The position numbers and the translations under genes were made by a program. DNA of 64,000 nucleotides from Vallitalea sp. (GTDB lineage: Bacteria > Bacillota > Clostridia > Lachnospirales > Vallitaleaceae), in assembly GCF_025211055.1 (NCBI RefSeq), contig NZ_JAOARO010000087.1, positions 124,001 through 188,000 on the forward strand. The letters are read 5' to 3'. Within the stretch, counting starts at the first letter, position 1; each line of letters starts with the position of its first letter. This document shows, piece by piece, positions 63,764 to 64,000 of this stretch. Under the pieces are notes generated by a model that did not search any database, was not told the origin of the DNA, and saw only the letters and a program-made list of their open reading frames with translations.

Positions 63764-64000
63764 ATGAGACAACCAAAGGGAGAATATGGATACATTCGAT
63801 CACAAAAAAGAAGTTACTTATTATTAACGGTTATAGGTTTTTTAATTATAATGATATTATATATTATTGATAGGTATGTATTTACAAAAGGTAATGTATT
63901 ATTATTAATTACTGCATTGTTTGCTTTGCCAGAAGCTCAATTTCTAGTTAAATATATTTTATATAGACAATATAAAGAAGGCAAAGAAGAAGTTTATCGT
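63764..64000 (+). CDS. Membrane protein, 3' end missing
   Basis: The first 79 codons of a gene cut by the right edge. The protein begins MRQPKGEYGYIRSQKRSYLL and has two predicted membrane helices (about residues 18-37 and 44-66) with basic flanks, ending in a charged stretch KEGKEEVYR. AAAGGAAATT directly upstream and a good promoter support the start. I do not recognise the family from this fragment, and the rest lies beyond the window. Confidence 0.8.
   Translation, partial: MRQPKGEYGYIRSQKRSYLLLTVIGFLIIMILYIIDRYVFTKGNVLLLITALFALPEAQFLVKYILYRQYKEGKEEVYR

Noticed and set aside
1..64000. CRISPR arrays, insertion sequences, prophage, tRNA or rRNA genes
   Set aside because: No regularly spaced repeats, transposase or integrase genes, or cloverleaf and rRNA sequences were seen in any gap.

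Overview
The window is 64 kb of AT-rich, gene-dense DNA, almost all read rightward, from the chromosome of a motile low-GC Gram-positive anaerobe of the class Clostridia. The evidence is strong GGAGG-type ribosome binding sites, frequent TTG starts, FliY, CheC and CheD, a PolC-type replicative polymerase, the MEP isoprenoid pathway (dxr, ispG), a TPP riboswitch and oxygen-sensitive radical enzymes (ThiC, YgiQ-type). A Vallitalea- or Lachnospirales-like source is possible, but genus cannot be fixed from sequence reading alone. I see no mobile element, prophage, CRISPR array, tRNA or rRNA.

Bases 1-32005 hold a fla/che superoperon: fliF (5' end cut off), fliG, fliH, fliI, fliJ, a YlxF/MotE-like gene, fliK, flgD, a TIGR02530 gene, flgE, flbD, motA, motB, fliL, fliM, fliY, cheY, fliO, fliP, fliQ, fliR, flhB, flhA, flhF, flhG, a PilZ gene, cheB, cheA, cheW, cheC, cheD, a small membrane protein and the motility sigma factor fliA. 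Four less-known genes follow: a FapA/DUF342 protein, a basic 105-residue protein, a DUF6115-like membrane protein and a MltG-like but catalytically empty membrane protein. Together they encode basal body, export gate and ATPase, rod/hook assembly, stator, switch, the chemotaxis core and the sigma factor for late genes. Filament, methyltransferase CheR and receptors are not here. Several strong mRNA hairpins lie in gaps of this operon, notably after flgE and before motA.

Bases 32007-46653 are housekeeping: rpsB, tsf, pyrH, frr, uppS, cdsA, dxr, rseP, ispG, polC, then an NSS transporter with an overlapping 35-codon small subunit. The fla/che to rpsB to polC order matches the known Bacillus subtilis order, with ispG where B. 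subtilis has proS.

Bases 46800-57770 hold single genes and short groups: RNase HI, an M23 peptidase, a small alarmone synthetase, a phosphoesterase, an RsmF-like rRNA methyltransferase, HAD phosphatases, a YgiQ-type radical SAM protein, an SDR, a membrane-anchored nuclease, a hemolysin III/PAQR protein (minus strand) and a DUF503/YlxP protein (minus strand).

Bases 58070-62391 are a TPP-riboswitch-controlled thiamine operon: thiW, thiD, thiM and one open frame carrying complete ThiE and ThiC domains. The gene set fits de novo pyrimidine synthesis plus salvage of the thiazole. The thiE-thiC fusion, with a T6 tract and an embedded ribosome binding site at the joint, is the most unusual coding feature. 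The window ends with a lipoprotein, a GNAT acetyltransferase and a membrane protein cut off by the right edge.

I did not find a wholly new multi-gene system. The best candidates for new biology are the thiE-thiC joint, the four genes between fliA and rpsB, and the intra-operon RNA structures.
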